Assembly: GCA_013420905.1 (NCBI GenBank)
Contig: JAAXNY010000006.1
Span: forward strand, 1,860,001 to 1,924,000
Origin: Collybia mongolica
Taxonomy: Eukaryota > Basidiomycota > Agaricomycetes > Agaricales > Clitocybaceae
Length of the DNA: 64,000 nt
Direction of reading: 5' to 3'
Every line of letters begins with the position of its first letter. Within the stretch, counting starts at the first letter, position 1. Shown here piece after piece: positions 10,086 to 21,014 of this stretch. A program made the position numbers and the translations under genes. The notes beneath the pieces are model-generated. The model was not told the origin of the DNA, ran no database searches, and saw nothing but the letters and a program-made list of their open reading frames with translations.

Positions 10086-10162
10086 TTAGTCAGCACTCTA
10101 CTTAAAAGACAACTTTTTTGCTGCTTTGTCAGACTTAGTCAGCGCTTAGTCAGGATTAGTCA
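10086..10162 (-). promoter_or_regulatory. Cluster of four TTAGTCA heptamers near the 5' end of element B
   Basis: TTAGTCA occurs at 10086, 10135, 10146 and 10156 on the plus strand, within 120 bp of the inferred 5' terminus. The same four copies with the same spacing (49, 11, 10) occur in element A at 12438, 12487, 12498 and 12508. The heptamer resembles fungal AP-1-type bZIP (Yap1/Gcn4-like) sites, so a promoter role is possible. It could equally be a site for the Helitron protein. Confidence 0.4.
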
Positions 10163-10215
10163 CAATCAAATTCACACGGCCGTAGTACTTTAATATAGAC
10201 AGACAAGCTTAGGGC

Positions 10216-10232
10216 CCGTGGCTACGCCACGG
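10216..10232 (-). repeat. 3' subterminal hairpin of Helitron-like element A
   Basis: Perfect 7-bp arms CCGTGGC and GCCACGG with loop TAC, 12 nt from the inferred 3' end. Confidence 0.65.
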
Positions 10233-11499
10233 CACTGTGGCACTGGGCCATGGTTCATCACAAATCCTTGGCTTGCTGGGGGCTCTGCCCCCAGACCCCC
10301 CCTTCATTTCAGAATTTTTATCACACATCACATCTCAAAATTTTAGTCAGTACCTTCACTTTCATAGAGAAATCTATATACTGTATCCAGCATATTATAT
10401 AACCCAATATCCTATAAAACCCCACATTGTAGCATTTCAGTTGCACTCTAATCCTTGTCTTTATCTTAAAACTGCTTTGGAGCCAGTTACTCTATTGTAT
10501 CCTATTGCACCCTACTGCAAATGCCTGGAAACAAAACATACACTCTCAGCTTACCATTTTTATTTCTATCTCATTCATATAGCCTATATCATATTTATAA
10601 TCACTATTTACCTCTTAAGGCTCCAATTGTTTCATTTGTTTACTGTTTACCATTTCTGTTTAGTTTACTCACCACCTATCTAAATGCTAAACAATTGGTA
10701 AACAAACAGTAGTAAATGGTCACCATGAGTGGTGGGGTGGTGATACTACAGCATGCTGTATCCATACTTATATTATATAGCTTCCTGTAATTGGCAAATG
10801 GCATATGTTATGAATAACCATACTATGGCTGTCAAAACACAACTGTTAAGGAGGTATGTACTTATATAAAAGACAACCCAGCCAAGGCCTCTTAGATTTG
10901 GTTCAAACTTCATCATTTGTTTGCAAATGGTCCATTACCATCTACTTGATGCATTAAAGTTTATCTGAGTGCTTCTTGTCCTCAATGGCCTTCTTATCAT
11001 TTGGTAAGTGTTCAGTATACACCATTTTATAAAAAAAACTATGTAAATGGTTGGGGCTTTGTTGTACTTACAATTTTCATAATATTACCTCAGTCCTGCT
11101 TCCAGATATGGCCCTTTATTATTCCAATCCAGCAGTTAGTCAACCACCCTATGCATTATTGTCATATCCTATTTTATCCTGTCTTCCAGATCTTACAAAC
11201 CTACTCTTGCACATCCATATTTGTGTTATTGCTATATTTATGTCCATATTTCCCCTCTGTAGATAAACAATCATATATACATAACTTGGTTGAACTGTAA
11301 CCCAAAACTGTGAATACAAATAGTCTAAGGTCAGATCCAACATTGTGTAGTTATTGTCCTACCATATTTGTTAGTTGCCATACATAATCCAGCATAGAAG
11401 GGTGATTGATATTGGCTTAATTTAACAAATATCAGTTCTATTCAAAGTTCTTGAAATCAATTATACTATTTCACTTAATGATTTGCATTGGATTCCAGT

Positions 11500-11905
11500 T
11501 GCTTTAAATATAAGCTTAGAAAGAGGTAGTGATGATCCATGAATAGGGCTCAAGTATTCATTGGGGTACATGCTGTGGCTCCATCAATTCTGTCATATGC
11601 AACAGAATTTATAATGTGGTATGCATACCTTAGCATTTCCAGGAATTATTTCCAGTATTTTGGAAGAGTTTATATCATTGTATTTGGTGGAAAGAGAGTT
11701 TTTTTTAGTGTATAATGTATCAGGTTTTAAAACAGGATTTGTAATCTCAGAATACATTGCATTGATTAAAGGCTTGATGGCAGAATTGATTAGGTAAAGT
11801 CATTTCCATGTTTGTCTGTATATTCTTGATTTGTAATTTTATAAGCAGTAGCACCATTTAAATACCTATTTTACTGTTTTAGTTGAGCATCTGAAACTTG
11901 TCAGG
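11500..11905 (-). pseudogene. Heavily decayed Helitron helicase trace
   Basis: This stretch aligns by eye with 8826-9250 of element B (shared runs such as 'gctccatcaatt' and 'atttccagga'). It therefore derives from the same helicase C-terminus, but stops and indels remove any long frame. A further, weaker copy of the same segment appears around 12060-12260. Confidence 0.5.
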
Positions 11906-12349
11906 CAGGATATACACACAAATAAGTTAAGGATAACAGATAATATTTGTTGACTTTAGTCCACTTTAGTTGTGGTTATCCTGTGCTGTAAAGCAGGTGA
12001 TTATGTTTGTTTTGAGGCAGGTGACTTAGCATGTGATCATGACCTGGATAGAACATTTTTTTTAAATAAATATAATGCAATATGATGTAATTAAAATAGG
12101 GTTTGTTTGGAATATATTGTGTGAATTAAAGGTTTTATAGCAGAATTGGTCAGGTAAAAGTCATTTTCATTTTTGTCTGTCTGTAATTTCATGAGCAGTA
12201 GCACCATTTGAATGTATTTTTCATAAAATAGTTTGAGCATCTGAAATTTATGAGGAAGTGTGCATACAGATGGGTTAATATTTATTGACTTTGTGCGCTT
12301 TGGAGGTCATGTGATGTGGTGGTTATGTTGTGTTTTGAGGCAGGTGACT

Positions 12350-12402
12350 TGAGCTGGTTTGAGCAGGTGATTTGAGCAGGTGATTTGAGCAGGTGATATA
12401 GC
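12350..12402. repeat. Short tandem repeat, 13-bp unit
   Basis: About three to four copies of 'tttgagcaggtga' in a row inside element A. Element B has two diverged copies near 10024-10050. Probably slippage within the Helitron interior. Confidence 0.7.
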
Positions 12403-12555
12403 ATGTGACTTTAACAATTTTTCTTGCTTTGTCATCCTTAGTCAGCACTCTACTTATAAGACAACTTTTTTGCTGCTTTGTCAGACTTAGTCAGCGCTTA
12501 GTCAGGATTAGTCACAATCAAATTCACACGGCCGTAGTACTTTAATATAGACAGA

Positions 12556-13450
12556 TATATACTATTTGCTATTAATGACATAACATAACAGTGCTGAAAA
12601 ACTTGCATCCAACTAGGTTTGAACATGTACAGGCATGAACATTACATAATATGTTTGGCGTTCATAACCATTGGGCAAGGCAGGCATTCCTAGCTACAGG
12701 CTCACTGGCCTCAAGTCAATGGACTTAGGTCACATGATTACCAGGCATGTGCAATGGTTACATTACTGTTGCCACATCTTCATTGGTTCTTTTCAACCAC
12801 ATCAACAATGCCGCCAAACCACCAATGCCAACACCAACACCAATGCACCCATGCTGCCAACACCAATGCACCAAATGCCAACCAACATCAACATGACAAT
12901 GCACAAGATGGTGTGGGGCAAAGGATAGAAATGGATGCAGAACAAGGGGACGACAAGGAAAGGGCACCCTGAGGGGCAGAACCAGGTGAGTTGTACACCA
13001 CTGCTCACCCACACGCTCACCACGCAGCGCGTCCCCCCCCCCCCCACTTCAGGAACTTGAGACAAAGGATACGGCCACCAATAGCAACAGTAAGGAAGGT
13101 GGCAATGACAACAACGAAGACAGCAACAGCAACAGTGCTGACAAGGCCTGCAGCAATGACGGCAACAGCAGCAGCAGCAGCGGCACCAACAATGGCACAA
13201 TGACAATGACAACTACAACAAAGATAACCACCACCACCATGAGGACAACGACAATGACAACAACTAAGGACAACAACGACAACAGAGACAACAACAAGAA
13301 AAGCAGCCAGTGCTGCCACTGCTGAAACCCAGGCCGCTGATGATGCCGCAGGGGCCAATGAGGATGATGGGGGGGCAGGGGCAGGGGCCCCTGCCCATAT
13401 TAAATTATGTTTTATAATCCATGTATTATATTTAGTAGCAATATATATTA
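12556..13450. repeat. Low-complexity AAC/GAC/CAG-rich tract, no gene recognised
   Basis: From about 12795 to 13330 the plus strand is built from words such as ACCAATGCC, AACAACGAC, CAGCAGCAG and ACCACCACC. This opens long frames on both strands without any protein-like content (Asn/Thr runs one way, Val/Leu/Cys runs the other). A G/C run 'cccccccccc' lies at about 13034. GGGGCAGGGGCAGGGGCCCCTGCCC near 13370-13395 is close to palindromic. I read this as simple-sequence expansion, not a gene. Confidence 0.6.
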
Positions 13451-13524
13451 TTTTCCTATCAATGTATGTAGAATGTTAGTAAGTAAACTGTTATATGTAA
13501 GTAAGTAATTTATAATTGAAGAAA

Positions 13525-13600
13525 GTAACTGAGTCCACACGGAGTCTGCATGGAGTCCACATGGAATCCATGCTGTCTGTACAGAGTCCGCAAGGACATG
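13525..13600. repeat. Degenerate 11-bp tandem repeat (GGAGTCYRCAT)
   Basis: Consecutive units GGAGTCTGCAT, GGAGTCCACAT and GGAATCCATGC, followed by GAGTCCGCAAGG. Related words lie at 7995-8140, so this may be the far side of the sequence into which the Helitrons inserted. Confidence 0.5.
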
Positions 13601-15571
13601 TGGGGGACTGTAAAGTACAGGTCTGAGCCACAAGTATTTTTTAGCCTTAGATTGATTTTCCACATTGTTCAAAGCATGATCCACTCTCAAACCTGGACAT
13701 GTCATAGCATCTCCACATTTTCCTGATATATAGTTAGGGACAACCAAACATGACAAATGTAGTATCTCACCCAAAAGTAAAAATTTGGGCAATCCGACTT
13801 CAGATTCAAACTCAGGATGGCAAAATATGTCAAAAAACACTCCTCTGAAGTTTTTCCCACAAGTTGTTAGAATGGCCAATTTTTTTTGGTCAAATTTTTG
13901 ATATTTTTGGAGGGCACATCAGCCAAATACAGGTGACTGGTTAGCCCATCATAGCATTGAGATGCATCATTGCACTTCACAACACTGAATGGTGACCTTT
14001 CTGCTTCCTTACAGCCCATGCAGCTGCTTTTCCCTTGAACCCAAGATGATAGGCACTCATGAAACTCCAAGCCCAATTGATGAATCCCTACAAGAAATAT
14101 GTTGATGCCAGGTGGCCCAGTTCAATGTGAACTGACTGGGTGACAAAAAACTGACTTGGAAAGGCTAACACTGATTAGAGTATCTTCACCTACCTATGTC
14201 ATTCAAGTCACCTTTGGTAACATTATGTCACATGATTTCACATTGAACTTGCCTAAACTCTTGCCTTGCACACATCTGGGCAAAGACGGCGCTCTGCACT
14301 TGTCAGAAATTCTGTCAAGTATCTCCTGAAGGAAAGCTATTCCAATCTGGACCTGGTACAACCATGTGGTCCAGTGTATTTTGGAAGAACAAATGACTCA
14401 AGAACAGTGTGAAACCTCGGATTCGGAAGGCCAAACATCCTTGACTCCAAGTACAGCCTTCTGATGTTTTAGAGAAAACTGATGTGATGTGCTTTTAGAA
14501 AGAAAATAGCTTTGACTTGGACATTGAACATGATATACTGGTGTCAAGGGATGACCCTGGGTTGATTCTGAAGCCCTGAAATGTTTCTCTTCTGTTTCAT
14601 GTTGCAATGTGCAGGCATAATAGGTGAACTCAGTGTAGAACAGCACTGAGTGTGTTTGCTCTGGTTGACATTGATGTTTTTTTTTTGACCGAACTGCTTG
14701 ATAAGCCAAGTAGCCGTTAGATCAATCCAAGATAAATCACGCGGTTCGGAAATTCTAAGAAAATCTATGTTTTATCCGAATTTCCGTTTGTTGGGAAGAA
14801 CCTTCGGTTTTTACTTCTTGAGCTGACTGAAAGAACTTTTGAAGCAGAAAGAAACCTGGTTTCTGACTGAGTTCTGAAGTCTCCGAAATGATCAGTTCAG
14901 CTTGAAAAGAAGAAGTGAGAAGGTTCTGAGCACAAGGGATAAATCAAATAGGACCGTATTTCGACGGACGCTAATCCAGACTATACCAAATGCTGCAAGC
15001 ATAAAACAGAGGGACGGTGGGTGGGGAAAAGAAAAGGGGTAAATGCTTTCTTTTGCGACAGGGAGATAATGTTGAGGCATTGTGCGCTCGACGTCGAACG
15101 CGGCCCTCGTAGTGGGTGCATGCGTGCTTCTTAAAGTTCCCACGCCTCTACGAGGCTCGAGGAGGACTGGGATCTTTCACTCAATCACTCTCTTGGCTTA
15201 TCCTACGATAACTGTGATCCGCTCGTTCCTCGCGTCACAGTTATCTCGGAATATTTTTTCTGATTCTTCAGAATCATACTTAGCATTGGAAAAGCTGTCG
15301 ATTGTGCTATTTTACATATTTCTATTCTTTTTAGGGTTGGCCAATATTTTCGGGGTCAAAATTTTGGAACCTTGGAAATTGGACCTCGTGGAATTCAACT
15401 TATATGGTCCTAAATATGATTCCTAAACAGTTTAAAAGATATTCTAATAAGTTGCCGTGGAGGAGAAAGGTTTTTTTTTGTCGTGTTTGGTTATCCGCGA
15501 CTGTAGGCGCTAATGTTATTTAGAAACCGCACGTCGGACAAACTAGTTTCCGGAACGTCTATAATCTCAAA
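13601..15571. other. Unassigned 2-kb stretch, probably decayed repeat DNA
   Basis: Minus-strand open frames at 14076-13867, 13879-13601 and 14709-14398, plus a plus-strand frame at 15082-15426 with one hydrophobic stretch, show no domain I recognise. The first two are adjacent and could be one broken Cys-containing protein (FHECLSSWVQG, CMGCKEAERSPF). I assign no function. The region marks the transition from transposon DNA to genes. Confidence 0.35.
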
Positions 15572-16277
15572 ATGGCACCCAATGGCAATCCCGACATGAC
15601 TGAACCTGAGTTCGATGAAAACCCTATTTTAAAACAACTTCGCAGATGCGACGTCAGATGCGTTGGGCCCAGCGACAAAAGAATATAAGCCTACAAAGCG
15701 GAAAGACGTGAAGCTGGATGGTATGTAGTGGCCATATGCGACGCATAAGAGCTTTAAATACTGACAGAGTATCATAGGGATGGGTTCCAGTCTAGTATGT
15801 ACCTTTAGATGACCTTATCATACGTGTCCAGCGACGACTGTGCCGAAGTTCGACGCAAAATTAAACTCTTACAGAAAAGACCGGGTGGAAGGCATGTGTT
15901 CCCCCCCCTGCAAATCATCTATAACACGTCATGTTTCCTTCCAGGTCACGCATTAGCTGAGGGATATTGATGGGATTAACAATAACTCGTTGGGACGCTT
16001 CCGTAAGTTGTCCAAGGGTTTCAGCAGCGACTCATGCTAATCATGTCTACAGTGAAAGAAAAAGGCAGGACAGACGGTGCATCGAATGGAACATACTAGC
16101 AGGATATGGGTCAATTACAACATCTATTCTGTTGTACACATTTTTCCAGGTATGTATACTTCGAATCTTGCAGGACGAACAAAAAAGACTCCGAAACGCC
16201 TGAGGAATGAGATTGAACTTCCTGGTGGCTTACCACTTGAAAATCGCCGGAACATCTGGGTAATGGGACCTAGATAG
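15572..16277 (+). CDS. Candidate small multi-exon gene, not recognised
   Basis: ATG 15572 opens a short frame (MAPNGNPDMTEPEFDENPIL). Neighbouring frames then carry coding-like, intron-separated pieces: GPATKEYKPTKRKDVKLD, PKFDAKLNSYRKDR, and a C-terminal piece KTPKRLRNEIELPG...NIWVMGPR ending at a TAG (16275-16277). Plausible splice sites (gtatgt, ccag, acag) lie between, but I could not build one consistent model, and a frame change is needed after the first piece. It may be a real short gene or a broken one. No family is suggested. Confidence 0.25.
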
Positions 16278-16354
16278 AAATCATACTTTGGGATTAATTC
16301 CTTCTTCGAGTCACCCATATATTCCAGTCGTATAATTGTAAAGGGCGTAAGCAA

Positions 16355-17010
16355 TTAGGCATTTGCTTCACGCTCCCTTGTCCATGTGATAATCCATTCG
16401 ACCGTCCGAGCGACATTTGCTTCCAGATCCTCTGTGCCTTCGCTTCTGAGTTCGACGACAATTTCTGCAGGATAGGATGCTCGTGCCTCTTCCAGGACAA
16501 CTTGCATAATTTCTGACTCATTGTTTTCCTGGATTTTTCTGAGTGAATAGCCCCTAAAGTTTAATCATTTGGATCCTGGCTGTGTGACCATCTATAAGGG
16601 GTGCCTACGAACCGTTTCTCCAGCCGCTCCCAGATCTTTGAATGATCACAGCGTAAAACAATAACAAGATCAGCCCAACGTTCGGGGAATATTTCACATG
16701 TGTGCCAATCAAGGACGATGCCTCCGTCAGCTACCAATGGCTCCAATTCATCAAGTAGCTGAACTTGCGGGGGTTAGGTATACACAATTTCACGCAAAGA
16801 ACGTCACACCTTATCCTCGTCTACGGTATAGCTCTGCCACTCGTGATCAAATTCTTCATACAATTCCCTCTCTTTCACCCACTCTCCAACATTGATATGT
16901 TTCAAAGGGATCGGTGACTCTTCAACAAGCATCTGAGCATGGGTAGATTTCCCAGTACCTGGCGTCCCTGTGATGATGATCACAGGGGCGAGTCTTGAAA
17001 ATGGGACCAT
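16355..17010 (-). CDS. FAP7: Adenylate kinase isoenzyme 6 / Fap7 homologue
   Basis: Three exons (17010-16810, 16758-16613, 16553-16355) give about 181 residues, typical for Fap7/AK6 (about 170-200). Exon 1 has the P-loop IIITGTPGTGKSTHAQ. Exon 2 has GGIVLDWHTCEIFPERWADL and the nucleoside-binding VIVLRCD block. Exon 3 restores the conserved GYSLRKIQENNESEIMQVV stretch after an intron with donor GTTCGT. Fap7 is a nuclear/cytosolic ATPase/adenylate kinase needed for the last step of 18S rRNA maturation in the 40S subunit, where it contacts uS11. I start at ATG 17010, just before the P-loop. The neighbouring gene is divergent across 560 bp. Confidence 0.9.
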
Positions 17011-17569
17011 GCTCGTGAATATTAACGACAAAAAAAAATTGTATGGTCGGCCGAGCGATTGAAGATGGATTGGCGAAAATGTTGAAGGCTAGGACAAGGT
17101 CGGATGCAACGATGCAAATGTCGAGTGAGATATTCAGAGAAGGGAGAAATGCTGGATGCCGGGACCAGAGCACGCGAGAGCTCCGGTGACCTGAATTTTT
17201 AAGAAAAATATATAATTTGTGATGCGGACACGGAAGCATAAACCCATTGAGCTGAACCCTGGTTGTACCTTAGTTAGGATTGGGTGATGAGAGGTTGAGA
17301 ATGGCCTGGTGATTTCGTGCGAAAAGGACGTGGCATCGCAATAAGGTGCAGCGTGTGGTTACCCTTGAGGGATTCAATTATATCCATGTCCGTGACCATT
17401 CCGTTGCAATGCAATCCATGTATTGGCGTGTGATCATTCCAATTCTTCTATTTCCTTCTGCCCTTCATCTGCTTGAGTCCAGTGCTGTAATGGTCGCCTC
17501 CAGGAGAGGTTTCTAACTGATCAACAAACCTCAGCCCCCCCCTCACCCCACCCCTCAGCTCGCCTTCAG
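17011..17569. other. Divergent intergenic region FAP7 / membrane protein
   Basis: No gene seen. A C-rich tract (about 17534-17555, cccccccctcaccccaccc) sits just before the downstream ATG, resembling the pyrimidine-rich promoters common upstream of fungal genes. Confidence 0.4.
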
Positions 17570-19772
17570 ATGATTGCGGGAACATCGACTGTTTCTGCCA
17601 CCACACGGCTTAGTGTAGCTTCTACAAGGCCATCTGAGCCCACTCTTTCCTTCCCCACTGTCTTTTCCAGTCCACACCTTCAAGCCCGAGCAGACCAAAT
17701 TCCGGAATGTTGCCCCAACAAAGTCGTCATCCATCTTTCGACAGCCGTTGTTATTCCAGACTATAGCCTTTACTACAATGTCCCCATCGAATCCTTCCGA
17801 CCCAAGTATTACGCTCTTGATGACGGCTCTCTTATCGCTCCTCCCTTCATGCAAGATCTCGTGGGGGCGAATATCAGCTTACTGGTCACTGGCTTCATCG
17901 CAATGCTCTTTGTCAGAAACATTATTGTCAGTGGAGACTACATCCGTCGGGGGAAAGTGAAGAATAAAACCCTCTTCCACATTCTATTCCTCAGCCAGGT
18001 CCTGGCTCCCATCAGTTTCGGCCCGATTATCATCTCTTATTTCAACCAACTTTTGAATTGTACGATGTAAGTTCTTCTACATAGAGGATAAATATGCTCT
18101 GAAATCTGATTATTAGCGTTATCATATTGTCTTGTGTCGCTGGGACACTATCGCTGGCTTTGCTGGTTATTGTTTTCGACGTTACTCTTTTGCAGAAAAT
18201 TACTGACAGTCCTCTGCCCAGATTACTGGTATTCTCGGAGTGAAGGCGTACAAGTGCTTGAATAATTCACGATTTATTCTAGTCGTGCTGGGCATCTTTC
18301 AGTGTGCCTCCAGTGGCACCGTTGCTATGGACGTTGCAACAATGAGTGGAGAACGCAGACTTTCAGGTGCCGTTATCTTCACACTTTTCGGCCCGGTAAT
18401 TTAAATGTTTAACACATATTTTGCCAGGCAGCTGTGTTCGTGTTAGCAATCTACTTTGCACTCGTATTTTCGTGTTGATCCAACTGCTTGAATCCCTCTT
18501 CATCTGCTGTTGTTGTACGCATAGCTCCATAACACCCACGAACGGGCTACTGATTCAAAAACACTCGTTCAAACAGTCTTGTATGCATGCTGGAAATCAC
18601 GAGGCTCGACCGATGCTCGAGGTCGTCTGTCAATCCAACTCTCCATGGACGAACTACCAATAGAAGTTCCAGAAGACAGTATCGAAAAGCCTGAAACTCT
18701 TCGAGGATGGTGGGATTATGTTCCAAATACACAGGTCGCACCCGTCCGTCAAGCACCATCGAATTCAAAACAGGCTTCTGCACGCCGTCCTTCTCGGTTG
18801 TTTCTCACTCGTTTTCTTGGCCGGAAGGCCCAAAAATCTCGGTCTACGTCCTCGAAGCATCCGCGACACCGCATTTCAGAAACACCATCCGATCGACATC
18901 TAATTGCACGTTACGATCAGACTATATATCCACGTGGTAGAACGTCACCCACTCCATCCTCTTTGAGTCGGCTAGGAAAACTTGTACCACACATGGAACT
19001 TTTCCAAAAAGTGATGAAAGACGAAGTATGAACTGTCACCTCCAAATCCGAAACAACGTCTAACAGATCATTAGTTATTGTACACCACTTTTATCACAGG
19101 GACTTGCGTCGTTGTCGCAGTCCTAGCTGTAATTGGGGTCAATTTCAAGAACGGCTTGACCGTGTCTGGGTGGATTGCGCTGAATTGTAAGTTGAGAGAC
19201 ATGTTCATGATAACGGTGCGGCTCACGTGAACCCAGGGAGTGTAATATCTTTGTTGGCTATTCATAGCTTCGGTCGAGTGGTTCGCCGACATGAGAGGGA
19301 CGCTTTGCTGCAGCATCCTGCAACATGTGATGCGATAGTCCGTCGTGGAAATGCCATTGCCTCCGCACGACTATCAAACCGATCGAAATCGCGAACGTCC
19401 TCCGAATTCTCAACTAACCTAGGGCTTCGAGGCGACGCCGATAACGATACGGACAATCCATTTTCTGACGCCCGACAACTTGACAGTTCACGGATGTCCT
19501 GGCACACGCCTGACTCCGTATCATCAATGCCAAATTCTAATTCTCCGCCCCTAATTCTCCCTGTCAATGAGGAGTCGCACACGATTCCTGTCTTTCCGCC
19601 ATCCCCGACATCCCCGTCTATTCATTCCACCTTCCCAACTTCAGGCCGTGGCACGCCAATCGTTCCTCATCAGAGTTCGGATGGTGCTTCCGGCTTTTCA
19701 CAAAGTTGGCTATTCGATCGCGTGTCGGTCTCCACAAACGGAGACGGAAAGAGTGAAAAAAATTCATCGTAG
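17570..19772 (+). CDS. Multi-pass membrane protein with long Ser/Thr-rich cytosolic parts, function unknown
   Basis: Seven exons (17570-18066, 18117-18165, 18222-18395, 18428-18463, 18525-19025, 19075-19186, 19237-19772) keep one frame of 634 codons. Hydrophobic segments are NISLLVTGFIAMLFV, FHILFLSQVLAPISFGPIII, IILSCVAGTLSLAL, FILVVLGIFQCAS, AAVFVLAIYFAL, GTCVVVAVLAVIGV and GWIALNWSVISLLAIH, so about seven spans. A long polar loop (LSMDELPIEVPEDS ... LGRKAQKSRSTSS) lies before the last two. The tail (about 180 residues) is Ser/Pro-rich. The 32-bp intron at 18396-18427 is unusually short; an alternative donor at 18366 would change the loop. It resembles the orphan seven-span proteins common in basidiomycetes, but I cannot name a family. 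Confidence 0.7.
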
Positions 19773-19978
19773 TACACCAACTTACCATTACAAAATTACA
19801 AATTTGGGCTACTTTCCAGTCCCTGCCTGTGTAAATATATCTGATCTTATCTTTAACTCGGTGGGAATCTCGGATTCGGTAATCGGTAGTCTATGTACCC
19901 TTGAACTTTGAAGTGGTTCTAGGGCCACATATACTTAAGTACCTTTTGCTCAATTGGCATCAACGTAACTCCCGACCA

Positions 19979-20933
19979 ATGGAAGACCCCACCGACGAAC
20001 TCATCAATGTCCTGCCAATACATTATTCTAACGGACATGCGCCAAACATCCAGATCCACCAATTCCCACTCTTGACTCGACCCCTGCAGATTCCCCCGTC
20101 GGCTATCCTGAGCGGCAAGCGCATCTCTGCGAGGATTAAACCCAATGTACGCAGGCTGGAAGTTCATGTTCCAGCTGACTCGCGCCCAGAAGTTTGGAAT
20201 ATCGACCGAACGAAAGAGCTTGGCAATGCACGGGCTGAGGATGATCGCGAAAAAAATCAGGACATTAAAGGCAAGGAACAAGAGAGTGAAGAACCGCGTT
20301 TGAGCGAAATTCGTCTGCGGAGCGAAGAAATATCTCAACGAGGGGTTTATATGCTGGGTATTGTTCGCGCTGGTACGTCTCCATTCAATGGTCATCTCAG
20401 TCCTCAGGCATACCTGCACTGTAGGAAAGCTCCATCTTCATCCAATCACTCAAACTCATCAATTTCGCCCGACCTTGACTTATCTTGACGTCTTATCTCG
20501 AAAAAATAAACGTTTCCGGGGTGGAGGAACTGAATCCGATTCTGACGATGGTCCTCCACCAGATCCTGATGACCTCGCTCCAATATTGACCAACAAGAAA
20601 GAAAAAAAATCTTCGGGAGAAGTAAGGGAAGTACAGGTATCTGCACGGAAAGTAGATGACCGAGGGGCACAACCACAAGGGGGGCTTTCTGCCGTACGAA
20701 GGGATATGCTTCACGTTATAAGAACGGAGGAAGACGAAGATTGGGAAGACCTGCAGTTCTGTGATGAGACGGTATGCCCTATGTTGTTTGTTTGGGGCTC
20801 GATGCTGATCAATGTCAATCCTCAGACCGTGGAGTCTGAAGAAGCATTTGAAGGTGTTTTTTCTCAGACTGATGAGGTCTTGTTGTGTAAAACAAATATT
20901 ACAGCGTTTCTCAAAGAAATACATGGACTGTAG
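19979..20933 (+). CDS. RPC37: DNA-directed RNA polymerase III subunit RPC5 (Rpc37 homologue)
   Basis: Three exons (19979-20372, 20425-20771, 20826-20933) give 282 residues. The N-terminus MEDPTDELINVLPIHYSNG, then LTRPLQIPPS, ARIKPNVRRLEVHVP and, across the first intron, KLHLHPITQTHQFRPTLTYL are the conserved Rpc37/RPC5 signatures (yeast Rpc37 is of similar size). The C-terminal half is acidic and lysine-rich. Rpc37 pairs with Rpc53 in a TFIIF-like Pol III subcomplex that acts in initiation, termination and reinitiation on tRNA and 5S genes. I chose the ATG at 19979 because it starts the conserved block; the frame is open upstream to 19901 without homology. It lies about 200 bp after the membrane-protein gene, on the same strand. 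Confidence 0.88.
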
Positions 20934-21014
20934 GCAATATGAAGATGGTCTGAATAACTGTGTCTCCCCAAGATCCCTTAGTAGTATTTCTTTGACACAG
21001 AGAAGTGAAGAGGA

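Larger units (their letters stand above)
8193..10203 (-). mobile_element. Helitron-like element B (non-autonomous, decayed), minus strand
   Basis: Read on the minus strand, the 5' end starts TCTGTCTATATTAAAG (10203 downwards) and the 3' end is AAGCTTG at 8193. A 7-bp hairpin (CCGTGGC / GCCATGG, one mismatch, 8205-8221) lies 12 nt inside the 3' end. The 3' flank is T. These are Helitron hallmarks: a TC start, a subterminal 3' hairpin, A/T flanks, and no TIR or TSD. A second palindrome, GGGGGCTCTGCCCCC, lies about 75 nt in. The interior contains a decayed Helitron helicase (8818-9416). The 3' end reads CTTG rather than the usual CTRR, so exact termini are inferred. The 5' end abuts element A with no spacer. 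Confidence 0.65.
10204..12555 (-). mobile_element. Helitron-like element A (non-autonomous, decayed), minus strand
   Basis: Read on the minus strand it starts TCTGTCTATATTAAAG at 12555 after a flanking A and ends AAGCTTG at 10204, directly against element B. A perfect 7-bp hairpin (CCGTGGC / GCCACGG, 10216-10232) lies 12 nt inside the 3' end, and TGGGGGCTCTGCCCCCA follows at 10277-10293. The outer 140 bp at the 5' end is nearly identical to that of element B (about two differences), while the interiors are only patchily alignable (for example 11315-11400 with 8511-8600). It contains a badly decayed helicase trace at about 11500-11905. Both elements together leave an A|T-flanked 4.36-kb block. 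Confidence 0.65.

Noticed and set aside
10277..10293. GC hairpin TGGGGGCTCTGCCCCCA as a transcription terminator
   Set aside because: Present in both Helitron-like elements at the same distance from the 3' end, so it is an element feature; intrinsic terminators of this type are bacterial.
12754..13358. Several overlapping long open frames on both strands (Asn/Thr-rich plus strand; Val/Leu/Cys-rich minus strand)
   Set aside because: They arise from the trinucleotide-rich sequence; no domain, no splice logic, and frames overlap in up to four phases.
16954..17239. Minus-strand extension of the Fap7 frame upstream of ATG 17010
   Set aside because: The extension starts from a non-ATG codon and adds sequence not seen in the family; the P-loop begins soon after 17010.
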